DNA of 56,149 nucleotides from MnTg04 sp964568075. Lineage in GTDB: Bacteria > Pseudomonadota > Gammaproteobacteria > Steroidobacterales > MnTg04. Numbering within the stretch: position 1 is the first letter of the stretch; each line of letters starts with the position of its first letter. The stretch is taken from positions 1 through 56,149 of the forward strand of contig CAZMOM010000021.1 in the NCBI GenBank assembly GCA_964568075.1, in the 5' to 3' direction. Made by a program: the position numbers and the translations under genes. Below are positions 16,034 to 25,413 of the stretch, in pieces. The notes under the pieces were generated by a model, which did no database searches, had not been told where the DNA came from, and saw only the letters and a program-made list of their open reading frames with translations.

Positions 16034-17440
16034 TCAGTTCGGAAATATTTTGCCAGGATTCAGGATGTTCTGTGGGTCGAATTGCCTCTTGATACCACGC
16101 ATCATTGCCATCGTATTGGCGTCAATTTCCAGTCCGATATAATTCCTTTTAGCGAGTCCGATGCCGTGTTCTCCGGACAGGCTTCCTCCTAACGCCAGTG
16201 TCAGCTCGAAAACGTTCCCAAGACATGTTTCCGCGGCCGCTGATTGCTTTTCGTCATCCGGGTCGTACAACAGATTGACATGGATATTTCCGTTACCGGC
16301 GTGCCCATAATTGACGATTAGTATTTGATGTTTTTGCGCCAGCCCCTCCAGTCGCTCGATCAATTCCGCCATACGTGACACCGGTACTACGACGTCTTCA
16401 TTGATTTTTCCCGCTGCCAGCTTGCGCAGCGATGGCGACAACGCTTTGCGCGCCTGCCAGAGGACGGTCGCTTCCTCCGCGGTGGAGACAGTCATCCACT
16501 CCAGCAATTCTTCGCTCTGGGCAGCATCCCTGATCGCGGCGACAGATTCGCGGACCGCATCGTGCGTACCGTCGACATCGACGAGTAGCAGCGCCTGCGT
16601 GTTTTCGGGCAATGGGTTGCGCGCGAGCTTGCCGATGGCGCGAATGGCGCCGCGATCCATAAACTCGATGGCCCGCGGTTGGTTTGCCTGCGCCATAATC
16701 CGTGACACTGCCGTTGCTGCCGCCTTCATTGAGGTGTAACTCGCGCGCAACGAGGTTTGTGTCGGCGCCGTCGGCGTCAGCAACAGTGTCGCTTCTGTGA
16801 TAATCGCCAGCGTGCCCTCCGATCCGATCAGCAGGCGGGTCAGGTCCAGGCCAACCACGCCTTTGGTCGTGTAGCAGCCGGTATTGATCACCGCGCCTTG
16901 CGCCGTGACCGCCTGCAGGCCCAGCGTATTATCCCTGGGCGTTCCATACTTAAGTGACCTTGGGCCGGCCGCATTGCAGGCCAGGTTGCCGCCGATCGTG
17001 GAAAACGTGGCTGAGGTTGGATCGGGCGGCCAGAAAAACCCATGCGGCTCCAGTTGGTCCTGCAGATCCTGATTGATGACGCCGGATTGAACCACGGCAA
17101 CGCGATTTTCCGGATCTATCCTGATAATCCGGTTCATTCGCTCCAACGACATGGCCAGGCCGCCCAGGGGCGGAATAGCTGCGCCGGTCGTTCCAGTTCC
17201 CAGTCCGCGCGGGCAAACAGCGATCTGGTATTCGGCGCAGGCGGCCATGATGCGAGCGACTTCGGCCGTGCTTTCCGGCAGTGCCACGACCGCAGGCAGC
17301 GATTGGCCACGGCTGTTGTCATACGCATACGCCCAGCAGTCGGCCGGGTCGGTCAGGATTTTTTTTGCGTTTTGTTTGCCTGCGGCGGACCTGAGCTGGG
17401 CAATAAATGCTTTGGGTAGAGCGGAGGTGCGGTTTCTCAT
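16034..17440 (-). CDS. FAD-binding oxidase, GlcD / D-lactate dehydrogenase-like
   Basis: Flavoprotein of the vanillyl-alcohol oxidase superfamily that probably oxidises a D-2-hydroxy acid such as D-lactate or glycolate. The 468 residues comprise an N-terminal PCMH-type FAD domain (about 40-225; PRGLGTGTTGAA, PDPTSATFSTIGGNLACNAAG, GSEGTLAII) and a C-terminal FAD-oxidase domain with NYGHAGNGNIHVN (metal and substrate His residues) and GEHGIGLAKRNYI. The true substrate cannot be told from sequence. It lies 21 bases upstream of nothing similar: next on the strand is the SIS isomerase gene, an unusual neighbour at this conserved locus. Confidence 0.85.
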   Translation of the reverse strand: MRNRTSALPKAFIAQLRSAAGKQNAKKILTDPADCWAYAYDNSRGQSLPAVVALPESTAEVARIMAACAEYQIAVCPRGLGTGTTGAAIPPLGGLAMSLERMNRIIRIDPENRVAVVQSGVINQDLQDQLEPHGFFWPPDPTSATFSTIGGNLACNAAGPRSLKYGTPRDNTLGLQAVTAQGAVINTGCYTTKGVVGLDLTRLLIGSEGTLAIITEATLLLTPTAPTQTSLRASYTSMKAAATAVSRIMAQANQPRAIEFMDRGAIRAIGKLARNPLPENTQALLLVDVDGTHDAVRESVAAIRDAAQSEELLEWMTVSTAEEATVLWQARKALSPSLRKLAAGKINEDVVVPVSRMAELIERLEGLAQKHQILIVNYGHAGNGNIHVNLLYDPDDEKQSAAAETCLGNVFELTLALGGSLSGEHGIGLAKRNYIGLEIDANTMAMMRGIKRQFDPQNILNPGKIFPN

Positions 17441-17461
17441 TGCGGCGAGACCCCAGGCAGG

Positions 17462-18052
17462 CTACTCGTCCACGCCAAGAAGTTCCCGGTCGATAAGATC
17501 GCAAAGGCAATGGATAAACACGAGGTGAACTTCCTGAATGCGCGCCGTATTTTCTGCCGGTACCCGTAGTTCGATGTCTTTTTCGCCGAGGATGCCGGCT
17601 ATCTCGCCACCGTCCCGCCCGGTAAATGCAACGATGCGCATATCGCGTTCATGGGCAGCCGCGCACGCACGAACAACATTTTCCGAATTGCCGGAAGTCG
17701 AAATAGCGAGCAACACATCTCCGGGTTGACCCAGCGCACGCACCTGTTTCGAAAAAATTTCCTCGTAGGAGTAATCGTTGGCGATTGAAGTCAGCGTAGA
17801 GCTGTCAGTCGTCAGTGCCACAGCCGGCAATCCCGGGCGCTCCATCTCGAACCGATTAAGCATCTCGGCGGAAAAATGTTGTGCATCGCCGGCGGAACCA
17901 CCGTTGCCGCAACTGAGAACCTTGCCATTATTCAGCAAGCTTTTCGTGATTAGTGCCGCACCGCGACTGACTAATGGCGCCAGTTCGCTGGCCTTGCGTT
18001 TTGTCTCAATGCTGTCCGCAAAATGTTGTTTTACCCGATCTTCGCTGTTCAT
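17462..18052 (-). CDS. gmhA: Phosphoheptose isomerase / DiaA-type SIS protein
   Basis: Single SIS-domain protein of 196 residues. It is either sedoheptulose 7-phosphate isomerase (GmhA, for LPS heptose) or DiaA, which regulates DnaA assembly at the origin. The motifs CGNGGSAGDAQHFSAE and AISTSGNSENVV match catalytic GmhA, whereas the overall length, NRFEMERPGLPAVAL and CLCDLIDREL match DiaA very closely, and the position next to yraN and lpoA is that of diaA. In Pseudomonas the equivalent gene is usually called gmhA. I cannot separate the two functions. Confidence 0.88.
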   Translation of the reverse strand: MNSEDRVKQHFADSIETKRKASELAPLVSRGAALITKSLLNNGKVLSCGNGGSAGDAQHFSAEMLNRFEMERPGLPAVALTTDSSTLTSIANDYSYEEIFSKQVRALGQPGDVLLAISTSGNSENVVRACAAAHERDMRIVAFTGRDGGEIAGILGEKDIELRVPAENTARIQEVHLVFIHCLCDLIDRELLGVDE

Positions 18053-18122
18053 TGGTTTTTCCAGAACTGATTGGCAATCTGGCGTGTCTGCCGACGCTTA
18101 TTGTCTCATGAAATGAATGTGC

Positions 18123-18500
18123 TTACTCGTCCTGAAAGGCGTCCGCTACCCAATGGATCTCGGGATTCATCGTGGAGCCACCGATCGCCAGAACATCAAA
18201 TCGAATGGGCAGATTCGCGAGCGAAGGATTTTTCTGAAGAAATATTAAAGTGGCTTTTCTGATCCTTCGTCTTTTTCCTTTGCTGATCGAGTACAGAGCA
18301 TCCTCGGTCCCGCTTGCGCGAAAACGAACCTCCGCGAAAACGAGGCCGCCGCTGTTTTTCATAATCAGGTCGATTTCGCCACCGCGGCAGCGAAAATTCT
18401 TTTCGATCAGTACCAGGCCATTTTTGCGCAGATAGCCAAGCGCGATCTTTTCGGCATCCCCGCCGTCTCGTTGCTGGTCAGTTTCCGAAGGCGGCGTCAT
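18123..18500 (-). CDS. yraN: UPF0102 family protein YraN (endonuclease-like fold)
   Basis: Conserved small protein with a Holliday-junction-resolvase-like/PD-(D/E)XK-type fold; its role is not established. With start ATG 18500 (GAGAGAG just upstream) the product has 125 residues. It shows AEKIALGYLRKNGLVLIEKNFRCRGGEIDLIMKN in order, including the conserved E-I-D-L, and LVFAEVRFR, the second acidic and basic active-site-like segment. A longer frame to 18596 would put 32 residues inside lpoA and is rejected. The 3' end of lpoA overlaps the start by 23 bases. Confidence 0.9.
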   Translation of the reverse strand: MTPPSETDQQRDGGDAEKIALGYLRKNGLVLIEKNFRCRGGEIDLIMKNSGGLVFAEVRFRASGTEDALYSISKGKRRRIRKATLIFLQKNPSLANLPIRFDVLAIGGSTMNPEIHWVADAFQDE

Positions 18501-20400
18501 CTCTCTCGGGTACAGGGTCTGCAACGCCAGAAGAGTCGACGACGCCCGGATCACTAAAATCGTAAATAACCGGTGGTAGCAACTGTGGTTTCCCACCGCT
18601 CATTTCCGCCCAATCCAGTTCCCGCCGGATCCGCCGGTCCCGGTCCAGCCAAAGCATACCGGTCATCCCCGAAACCGGTTGTTCACCGAATGATCCCTGG
18701 TACAGCAGTGGCACCAGGCGGAACGCATCGAACCCCATCGCAAATAGCCGGCCTCTCGATTCCAGTGACGGCCAGACTTCCAGCATCGAGCGATGCAGCC
18801 GTCCTTGAATCAGATCCTGGTCGATCATCCACGGCATATCGGCAAACAAAATGCCGTTCAGCAAGTGGTTTCTGGCGGTGTCGGGGCTGAAAATCGCTGA
18901 AGTGCTAAAAACGGGCAGATCCGCCGCATAATGAAATTTGAGCTGCGGCCTAATTTGCCTGCCCTGGGCAGGTCTTGCGGCGAGAAAGATAAACTCCACG
19001 TCCTGCCTGCGACGGAGTTCGAAATTGAGCTTGAGTCCCAGCGTGGATTGCAGACGGCTGAGCCTGGAGCGGCTGTCTGTCAGCTTCAGCAGGCGCATAA
19101 TCGGCGCCGAAAAATCCTGTGCCCCGACGTCGTACGTGCGGTAGTCAAGCAATTCAGCACCCTGAGCCCGCAACTCCTCATCGAAGGAATTCAGTATTCG
19201 CATTCCCCAATCATTGTCAGGTACCAGTGCGAGTCCCCGGCTCAAACCCTGCCCCACGACTCGCCTTGCAACAGCACGGGCTTCGTCCTCCGGAATCAGC
19301 GCGAACTGGTAAAAGCCGCTCGGGATATCAATTTCCGGATCAAGAAAGTTCAATGCCAGCATTTTGATTCGTGTCGTGTCGCTTTGTGCCACGCTGCTGA
19401 CAGCCGGCCTGGTCAGGGGTCCCACAACAAAATCGGCTCCTTCAACGATCGCCAGGCGGAATGCCTGCCTGGCGCCGAGCCGGGTTACGTCATAGACGCG
19501 TATAGCCGGACGCAGGCTGGCGTCGCTTTGCTGATAATACGCAGCCATAAATCCTTCGCGCACCGCTTGTGCCGCTGACTGTTGAGACCCGGTCAACGGC
19601 AGCAGCAGGGCAACCTGCTGCGGGTACTCTGTCGACGTTCTGTAGGCTTCAATAATTCTCAGTAACAAAGACCCATCTGCTGGATGTCCCGGGAACTGAT
19701 TACGCCATAATGCGATTGCCGACTTGAACTCGAACGGATTGCGATCGGCCATTTTTGCTGCCGCTGCGAGTTCCAGCCAGCCCGCGATCAACGGATCTGA
19801 ATGTGCCTGCCGATCCGCATCAAGCGCATGAAGGGTCACTTGTTGTAATCCATTCCAGATTTCCTGATGATTATTTTCCAGCGCCTTGTCGTCCGCGAGC
19901 AGGATCTCCCGTTCGAGCAAAAGCCGGATGCCGTTGATGGGCTGATCCAGCTGAAAACTGCTTTTGCCTCTGAGCAGGGTCGCCCATGACCGGTCTTCAC
20001 GCGCCAGGCTGCCCGGCAGCTGATCCAGATACTCGAGCGCTGCCCCGGCATCGTGTCGCAACAACGCGATGCTGGCATTCAACAGGGCCCATCTGCTCAG
20101 GACATTTCCCTCTAAAGGCCCCGCAACCCGGCGCAAAGCGTCCCTCGCTCGCTCGTCTTCGCCGCTTTGATAAAGATCGAATGCGGCTGCAACGAGGTAG
20201 CCGTCGCGCGCCGCGCCGCGGTTCAGTCTCGCCAGACGCAGGTACACTGCCGCGGCTTTGGGATAGTCGCCACGTTGTTCCAGTCTCGTTGCCTGCGACG
20301 CGAGCCGTGTCTGGTCGGCGCCGCCACCGACGCACGAGACAACAAGAATTGCTGAAATCAGCAGCGCGGAAAATCTGGTTGTTGATCTGTTGACTTGCAT
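18478..20400 (-). CDS. lpoA: Penicillin-binding protein activator LpoA
   Basis: Outer-membrane lipoprotein that reaches through the periplasm to stimulate PBP1a transpeptidation in E. coli. The 640 residues have a lipoprotein signal peptide with lipobox LVVSC (lipidated Cys23), an N-terminal helical TPR-like domain (about 30-250), and a C-terminal periplasmic-binding-protein-like domain (about 260-600; VALLLPLTGSQQSAAQAVREGF at its start). Its position beside rsmI on the opposite strand and next to yraN is the family's conserved context. Only 58 bases separate it from the rsmI start. Confidence 0.92.
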   Translation of the reverse strand: MQVNRSTTRFSALLISAILVVSCVGGGADQTRLASQATRLEQRGDYPKAAAVYLRLARLNRGAARDGYLVAAAFDLYQSGEDERARDALRRVAGPLEGNVLSRWALLNASIALLRHDAGAALEYLDQLPGSLAREDRSWATLLRGKSSFQLDQPINGIRLLLEREILLADDKALENNHQEIWNGLQQVTLHALDADRQAHSDPLIAGWLELAAAAKMADRNPFEFKSAIALWRNQFPGHPADGSLLLRIIEAYRTSTEYPQQVALLLPLTGSQQSAAQAVREGFMAAYYQQSDASLRPAIRVYDVTRLGARQAFRLAIVEGADFVVGPLTRPAVSSVAQSDTTRIKMLALNFLDPEIDIPSGFYQFALIPEDEARAVARRVVGQGLSRGLALVPDNDWGMRILNSFDEELRAQGAELLDYRTYDVGAQDFSAPIMRLLKLTDSRSRLSRLQSTLGLKLNFELRRRQDVEFIFLAARPAQGRQIRPQLKFHYAADLPVFSTSAIFSPDTARNHLLNGILFADMPWMIDQDLIQGRLHRSMLEVWPSLESRGRLFAMGFDAFRLVPLLYQGSFGEQPVSGMTGMLWLDRDRRIRRELDWAEMSGGKPQLLPPVIYDFSDPGVVDSSGVADPVPERDDAAFGN

Positions 20401-20458
20401 GGCCGGTTTTCCTCAGGGCAGGATGACATCCAGTGTCAGCTTAGGCGAGGATTATATC

Positions 20459-21307
20459 GTGTCGGACCAGCCAGGTATTCTCTATGTGGTTGCGACGCCG
20501 ATCGGCAATATCGGCGATATCAGCCCCCGGGCAACACAGGTGCTGGCGGATGTCGATCTGGTCGCGGTCGAGGATACGCGGCATAGCGGAAGATTGTTAA
20601 CCCGGCTCGGGTTGAAAAAAAAGCTGATTTCCCTGCACGAACACAACGAAAGAGCGCGTGCAGGGGAAATCATACAGGCGCTGGCCGACGGTTTATCGGT
20701 CGCGTTGATCAGCGATGCCGGGACACCCCTGCTGAGTGATCCGGGCTACCGGCTGCTGAGAGCTCTGCGTGATGCCGGATTGACCGCGGTCCCGATACCT
20801 GGACCCAGCGCGCTGACCGCAGCCCTGAGCATCGCCGGATTACCGACTGACAGGTTCGTGTTTGAAGGATTCCTACCGAGCCGCGGAAGCGCGCGGATTG
20901 AGCACCTGAATTTACTGCTCGGCGAAAAGCGGACCCTGGTTTTTTACGAAGCGCCTCACCGGTTGATAAAAACAGTACATGATATGGCGAGCGTACTGGG
21001 AAGCGATCGCGCCGCCTGCCTGGCCCGCGAACTGACCAAGCAATATGAAACGATCTATTATGGAACGCTCGGTGAGCTGGCCGCCCGTGCGGAAGACGAC
21101 AGCAACATGGCCCGCGGAGAAATGGTCATCGTGGTTGCCGGTTCCACTGACCAGAAGGCGGTCGATGATCCGAACATCGTGCGCTTGCTCAAGGAGCTGC
21201 TGACCGAGTTACCGCCCGCCAAGGCCGCCAGAATTGCCAGCCGCTTCAGTGGCCAGGCGCGACGCAGTCTTTATGCGCTGGCGACGCAAATAGCCGACGA
21301 CGAATAG
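20459..21307 (+). CDS. rsmI: 16S rRNA (cytidine1402-2'-O)-methyltransferase RsmI
   Basis: Methylates the ribose of C1402 in the ribosomal decoding centre, together with RsmH, also encoded here. The preferred start is GTG 20459, preceded by GGCGAGG at eight bases. It gives 282 residues beginning MSDQPGILYVVATPIGNIGD, which matches homologues. Starts at 20423 or 20390 would extend into the divergent lpoA leader. The tetrapyrrole-methylase-type SAM fold shows ATPIGNIGDIS, EDTRHSG, LISDAGTPLLSDPGY and IPGPSALTAAL. It immediately precedes rnpB. Confidence 0.94.
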   Translation: MSDQPGILYVVATPIGNIGDISPRATQVLADVDLVAVEDTRHSGRLLTRLGLKKKLISLHEHNERARAGEIIQALADGLSVALISDAGTPLLSDPGYRLLRALRDAGLTAVPIPGPSALTAALSIAGLPTDRFVFEGFLPSRGSARIEHLNLLLGEKRTLVFYEAPHRLIKTVHDMASVLGSDRAACLARELTKQYETIYYGTLGELAARAEDDSNMARGEMVIVVAGSTDQKAVDDPNIVRLLKELLTELPPAKAARIASRFSGQARRSLYALATQIADDE

Positions 21308-21322
21308 CCGCGCTTTTAACAC

Positions 21323-21351
21323 TTGAGAATTTATGGTTATGAGCTTACCGT
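21323..21351 (+). promoter_or_regulatory. Predicted promoter of rnpB
   Basis: TTGAGA (21323-21328) is separated by 17 bases from TACCGT (21346-21351). The -10 is weak but keeps the T, A and final T that matter most, and the expected start point about seven bases downstream coincides with the first base pairs of RNase P helix P1 at 21356-21358. Confidence 0.4.
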
Positions 21352-21355
21352 TGAC

Positions 21356-21716
<361 letters not shown>

Positions 21717-21897
21717 TGGTTAAATCCGGACCCGAAAGATTCAATAATCGCGATAAAGCGATAATCTGTAAGAAAGCTCAGGTTTAGCCTGAAAAAGCAA
21801 TCGCAAGTCACTGATTTTTAGCCTGTCGAGTGCCGTTTCCTGCATGAACAGTTGCTCCTAAGTTACTGTCTTAACTAAAAAATATGACTTTTCACGG

Positions 21898-21927
21898 TTG
21901 ACAGCCAATCAACACGCTCCCTATAGT
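21898..21927 (+). promoter_or_regulatory. Promoter of the mra/dcw cluster (Pmra)
   Basis: A consensus TTGACA (21898-21903) and TATAGT (21922-21927) are separated by 18 bases. Transcription should start near 21934, giving a leader of about 56 bases before mraZ. It is the only strong promoter I see ahead of the long division cluster. Confidence 0.75.
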
Positions 21928-21936
21928 GTTGCAAAG

Positions 21937-21961
21937 TGGATAAAAGTGGGAAATCCTGGGA
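21937..21961 (+). promoter_or_regulatory. Probable MraZ operator repeats
   Basis: Three direct repeats with an exact 10-base period lie just after the predicted start point: TGGAT (21937), TGGGA (21947), TGGGA (21957). MraZ is known to bind TGGGN repeats separated by five bases and to repress its own operon, and these match that pattern in place and spacing. The first copy has one mismatch. Confidence 0.65.
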
Positions 21962-21989
21962 TTTTCAACCACAGCAACTGGATTTTCAG

Positions 21990-22442
21990 ATGTTTCGAGG
22001 AGCAAACAAAGTCACTGTAGACGTGAAGGGTCGCCTGGCGATTCCAACGCGCTATCGCGAGCGTATTGCCCAGCGCAGCAAGGGTCAGCTGATCATCACC
22101 GTAGACCGGCAATGCCTGCTGGTGTACCCGCTTCCGGACTGGGTGGAAATCGAGAGACAACTGAACCGACTGCCCAGCCTGAATGACCAAGCACGTCTCA
22201 TCCGGCAGTTCATGGTTGGTTATGCCAGCGATGTCGCGCTCGATTCGCACGGACGCGTGCTGTTGACAAAAGAACTGAGGGAATTCGCCGCGATCGACCG
22301 GCAGGCGCTGCTGATTGGCCAGGGAAACAAATTCGAACTATGGGATGAAAAACGCTGGAGCAAGCGCATCGATGAGTGGCTAAAGAATGACCAGACCGGC
22401 GAATCCGGTCTGCCAGCCGAACTCGAAAAACTGTCGTTGTAA
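21990..22442 (+). CDS. mraZ: Transcriptional regulator MraZ
   Basis: DNA-binding repressor of the division and cell wall cluster, a ring-forming AbrB/SpoVT-type protein with two homologous halves. With start ATG 21990 the product has 150 residues beginning MFRGANKVTVDVKGRLAIPTRYRE; the second half repeats the motif as ALDSHGRVLLTKELREFA. An upstream in-frame GTG at 21936 lies within the operator and is rejected. It is first in the dcw cluster, seven bases from rsmH, and operator-like repeats lie in its leader. Confidence 0.95.
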   Translation: MFRGANKVTVDVKGRLAIPTRYRERIAQRSKGQLIITVDRQCLLVYPLPDWVEIERQLNRLPSLNDQARLIRQFMVGYASDVALDSHGRVLLTKELREFAAIDRQALLIGQGNKFELWDEKRWSKRIDEWLKNDQTGESGLPAELEKLSL

Positions 22443-22448
22443 CGACGC

Positions 22449-23381
22449 GTGAAAAAAATGGATTTGCACAGGCCGGTGCTCGTTGAAGAAGTGCTGGCAG
22501 GGATGGCGATTAAACCATCCGGGACCTACGCCGATTGTACTTTTGGCCGGGGAGGGCACAGCGAGGCCATCCTTGGCAGGTTGAATAAAAAGGGTCGACT
22601 GCTGGCGATCGATCGGGACCCCGATGCAGTTGCAGCGGGCCAGGCCAAATTAGGGAATGATCCCCGGTTCAAAATTTGCCGAGGGAAATTTGGGGAGTTA
22701 ACCAACATTGTCCGGCAGCAAGGCATGACTGGTTTACTGGATGGGATACTGATGGACTTGGGTGTCTCGTCCCCGCAGCTTGACGACCCGGCGCGGGGCT
22801 TCAGTTTCAGTTCGGATGGTCCGCTGGATATGCGGATGTCTGGAGACGAGGGTCAAAGCGCCGCCGACTGGCTCGATAAAGCCGATGAGCGCGAAATCAG
22901 CCGAGTCATTTTTCGTTATGGCGAAGAGCGGCAGGCGAGGCGGATCGCTCGTGCTATCGTGGAGGCGCGCACGGAGAAACCGATTCTGACGACCGCCGGT
23001 CTTGCTGAAATCATTGAAGCGCTGCTGCCCGCGCACCCGCGCAAGCGCCACCCGGCAACCAAGACATTTCAGGCGATCCGGATTCATATCAATGAGGAGC
23101 TGCAGGAGCTCGAACAGTGTCTCGCGCAAAGCATCGATTTGCTGGCCAGGGACGGCCGGCTCTGCGTGATCAGCTTTCATTCGCTCGAGGATCGGATCGT
23201 CAAACGCTTCATGAGAGATAACGCCAGGCCTGACCCGGTCTATGCCGGCCTGCCGGATATTCCAGATCATGCCAAGTCGAAACTGGCGCTGGTCGGCAAG
23301 GCCACTCGGGCGACCCCCAGCGAAGTGACTGCCAATCCACGGTCCAGAAGCGCTGTATTGCGCGTCGCGGAGGTTTTGTAA
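22449..23381 (+). CDS. rsmH: 16S rRNA (cytosine1402-N4)-methyltransferase RsmH
   Basis: SAM-dependent N4-methylation of C1402 of 16S rRNA (MraW). The 310-residue protein has HRPVLVEEVL at the start, the SAM-binding DCTFGRGGHSEAIL, LLAIDRDPDAVA, the catalytic-region motif DLGVSSPQLDDPARGFSF, and ISFHSLEDRIVKRFM. The start is GTG 22449 or ATG 22458; neither has a convincing ribosome binding site, which suggests coupling to mraZ. Its TAA stop overlaps the ftsL ATG by one base. Confidence 0.96.
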   Translation: MKKMDLHRPVLVEEVLAGMAIKPSGTYADCTFGRGGHSEAILGRLNKKGRLLAIDRDPDAVAAGQAKLGNDPRFKICRGKFGELTNIVRQQGMTGLLDGILMDLGVSSPQLDDPARGFSFSSDGPLDMRMSGDEGQSAADWLDKADEREISRVIFRYGEERQARRIARAIVEARTEKPILTTAGLAEIIEALLPAHPRKRHPATKTFQAIRIHINEELQELEQCLAQSIDLLARDGRLCVISFHSLEDRIVKRFMRDNARPDPVYAGLPDIPDHAKSKLALVGKATRATPSEVTANPRSRSAVLRVAEVL

Positions 23382-23662
23382 TGTTTGCCGACCCGCGGAT
23401 GAATATTCTGGCCATGTCGTTGTTGTGGGTGGCGATTCTGGTATCGGCGATTGCCGCTGTTTATGCGCGCCATGAATCGCGACTTCTGTTTTCCGAGTTG
23501 CAAAGACAGGAATCCAGTCGCGATCTTCTGAATATCGACTGGGGCAGGCTGCAGCTTGAACAAAGCACCTGGGCCACGCATGGGCGGATCGAGCGCATGG
23601 CGCGGGAGGAGCTACAGATGATCGTGCCGGGTCCCGAGCAGTTGTTGGTGGTCAAGCCATGA
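23381..23662 (+). CDS. ftsL: Cell division protein FtsL
   Basis: Small bitopic divisome protein that forms the FtsQLB complex and activates FtsWI. The 93 residues hold one membrane helix (about 10-28, LAMSLLWVAILVSAIAAVY) and a periplasmic heptad-patterned coiled coil (LLFSELQRQESSRDLL...LQLEQSTW). Sequence conservation in this family is low; the size, topology and place between rsmH and ftsI make the call firm. It overlaps both neighbours. Confidence 0.92.
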   Translation: MFADPRMNILAMSLLWVAILVSAIAAVYARHESRLLFSELQRQESSRDLLNIDWGRLQLEQSTWATHGRIERMAREELQMIVPGPEQLLVVKP

Positions 23663-25413
23663 ACAGAAATCGTCGGAGAGACACGGTATGGCGGTTCCGC
23701 TGGCGAGGACTGGTGATCATGTCGGTATTCGCCGTGGTCGCGGTCGCCATCGTCGGGCGCGCTTTGCAACTCCAGGTGCTGGATAGAGAATTTCTTGAGC
23801 GGCAGGCAGACGCACGCCATTTGCGAGTGGCAACGCTAAGCGCGCATCGGGGTTCGATTCTTGACCGCAACGGAGAGACGCTGGCCGCGAGCACGCCGGT
23901 CGATTCGGTGTGGGCCGATCCCGGCCAACTGGCGCGTGCGACAGACCGAATCAACGAGTTGGCGAAGATGCTTGGACGCGGCCCCGAAAACCTGCTGCGG
24001 CAGATCACGAGCAACCTGGAGCGGGAATTTATTTTCCTGCGCCGCCACATGTCGCCGGCGCAGGCGGCCCGCGTCATGGACCTGAATATCCCGGGCGTGT
24101 ATCTGCAGCGGGAATATCGCCGGTATTACCCTGCCGGCGAAGTGACCGGCCACGTGCTCGGCTTTACCGATATTGACGACCGCGGGCAGGAGGGACTCGA
24201 ACTGGCGTATGACCAATGGATGGTCGGTGAGGCCGGCGCCAAACGAGTCATCAAGGATCGCCTCGGTCACGTGATCGGCGACGTCGAAAGTATTCGTCCT
24301 GCGCGTCCGGGCAAAGACCTGGTCAGCAGCCTTGATTTGCGTATTCAGTACCTCGCGTATCGGGAACTAAAGGCCGCGGTACAAAAACATCACGCCAGGT
24401 CCGGTTCGGTCGTCGTGATGGACATCACGACCGGAGAGGTGCTGGCGATGGCCAACCAGCCCAGTTACAACCCGAACGACCGTGCGCAATTTTCCGTGTC
24501 GCGGTACAGGAACCGCGCGGTCACCGACATATTCGAACCAGGCTCCAGCTTTAAGCCGCTGGTCATCGCAGCCGCGCTGGAAAGCGGGCGCTATACGCCT
24601 CATTCGAGAGTCGACACATCACCGGGGTATATCGAGGTGACGGGGAAAAGAATCGAGGACACGCGGAATCTTGGCGTTATCCCGATCGCAACGATACTCG
24701 CGAAATCGAGCAACGTTGGTGCGACCAAGGTCGCCCTGTCGCTGGAGCCGGAATACCTCTGGGAAATCATCAATCGGTTTGGCATCGGTCGCCTGACCAA
24801 CAGCGGATTCCCCGGTGAATCGCCCGGCCTGCTGAACGACTTCAGTCACTGGCGGGAAATCGGCCAGGCGACGCTGGCTTACGGTTATGGTTTATCGCTG
24901 ACTCCGCTGCAACTGACGCAGGCGTACGCTGTTTTCGCGGCGGGGGGTATCCGGCTTCCGGCGTCCTTTTTGCGCGTTGAGCGGGCTGAAAAAGGCGAAC
25001 GTGTTATAGCGCCGGCAACCGCGGCAGCGATCGTCGGCATGCTCGAACAGGTTGTCAGCTCCGATGGCACCGGCAAGAAGGCAGCTGTGCCGGGCTATCG
25101 TGTTGCCGGCAAGACCGGTACCTCCTGGAAGTACCAGGCAGGCGGTTATTCCACTGATCGTTACATCGCGGTTTTTGCAGGGCTGGCGCCTGCGACCAAA
25201 CCACGCCTGGTCATCGTCGTGCTCATCGACGAACCGAGCGGTGACAAATATTATGGCGGTGACGTGGCTGCGCCATTGTTTTCTGCGGTGATGTCTGGTG
25301 CGTTGCGCTATCTGGCGGTGCCACCTGATGCCCTGACACCTTACGAGCCCGATAAAGGCATGGTCGCGCAGGTTTTCAATCAGCCACTCCGGCCGACGAC
25401 AGGTGCAAGATGA
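23659..25413 (+). CDS. ftsI: Peptidoglycan D,D-transpeptidase FtsI (PBP3)
   Basis: Septal class B penicillin-binding protein that crosslinks peptidoglycan with FtsW. The 584 residues comprise a short basic cytoplasmic tail, one membrane helix (about 17-37), a pedestal domain with RGSILDRNGETLA, and the transpeptidase domain with the nucleophile motif SSFK (in EPGSSFKPLV), SSN (AKSSNVG) and KTGT (VAGKTGTSW). The length is normal. It overlaps ftsL and murE by four bases each. Confidence 0.97.
   Translation: MNRNRRRDTVWRFRWRGLVIMSVFAVVAVAIVGRALQLQVLDREFLERQADARHLRVATLSAHRGSILDRNGETLAASTPVDSVWADPGQLARATDRINELAKMLGRGPENLLRQITSNLEREFIFLRRHMSPAQAARVMDLNIPGVYLQREYRRYYPAGEVTGHVLGFTDIDDRGQEGLELAYDQWMVGEAGAKRVIKDRLGHVIGDVESIRPARPGKDLVSSLDLRIQYLAYRELKAAVQKHHARSGSVVVMDITTGEVLAMANQPSYNPNDRAQFSVSRYRNRAVTDIFEPGSSFKPLVIAAALESGRYTPHSRVDTSPGYIEVTGKRIEDTRNLGVIPIATILAKSSNVGATKVALSLEPEYLWEIINRFGIGRLTNSGFPGESPGLLNDFSHWREIGQATLAYGYGLSLTPLQLTQAYAVFAAGGIRLPASFLRVERAEKGERVIAPATAAAIVGMLEQVVSSDGTGKKAAVPGYRVAGKTGTSWKYQAGGYSTDRYIAVFAGLAPATKPRLVIVVLIDEPSGDKYYGGDVAAPLFSAVMSGALRYLAVPPDALTPYEPDKGMVAQVFNQPLRPTTGAR

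Noticed and set aside
21936..21989. N-terminal extension of MraZ from GTG 21936
   Set aside because: It would translate the operator repeats, begins at the predicted transcription start point and has no counterpart in homologues.
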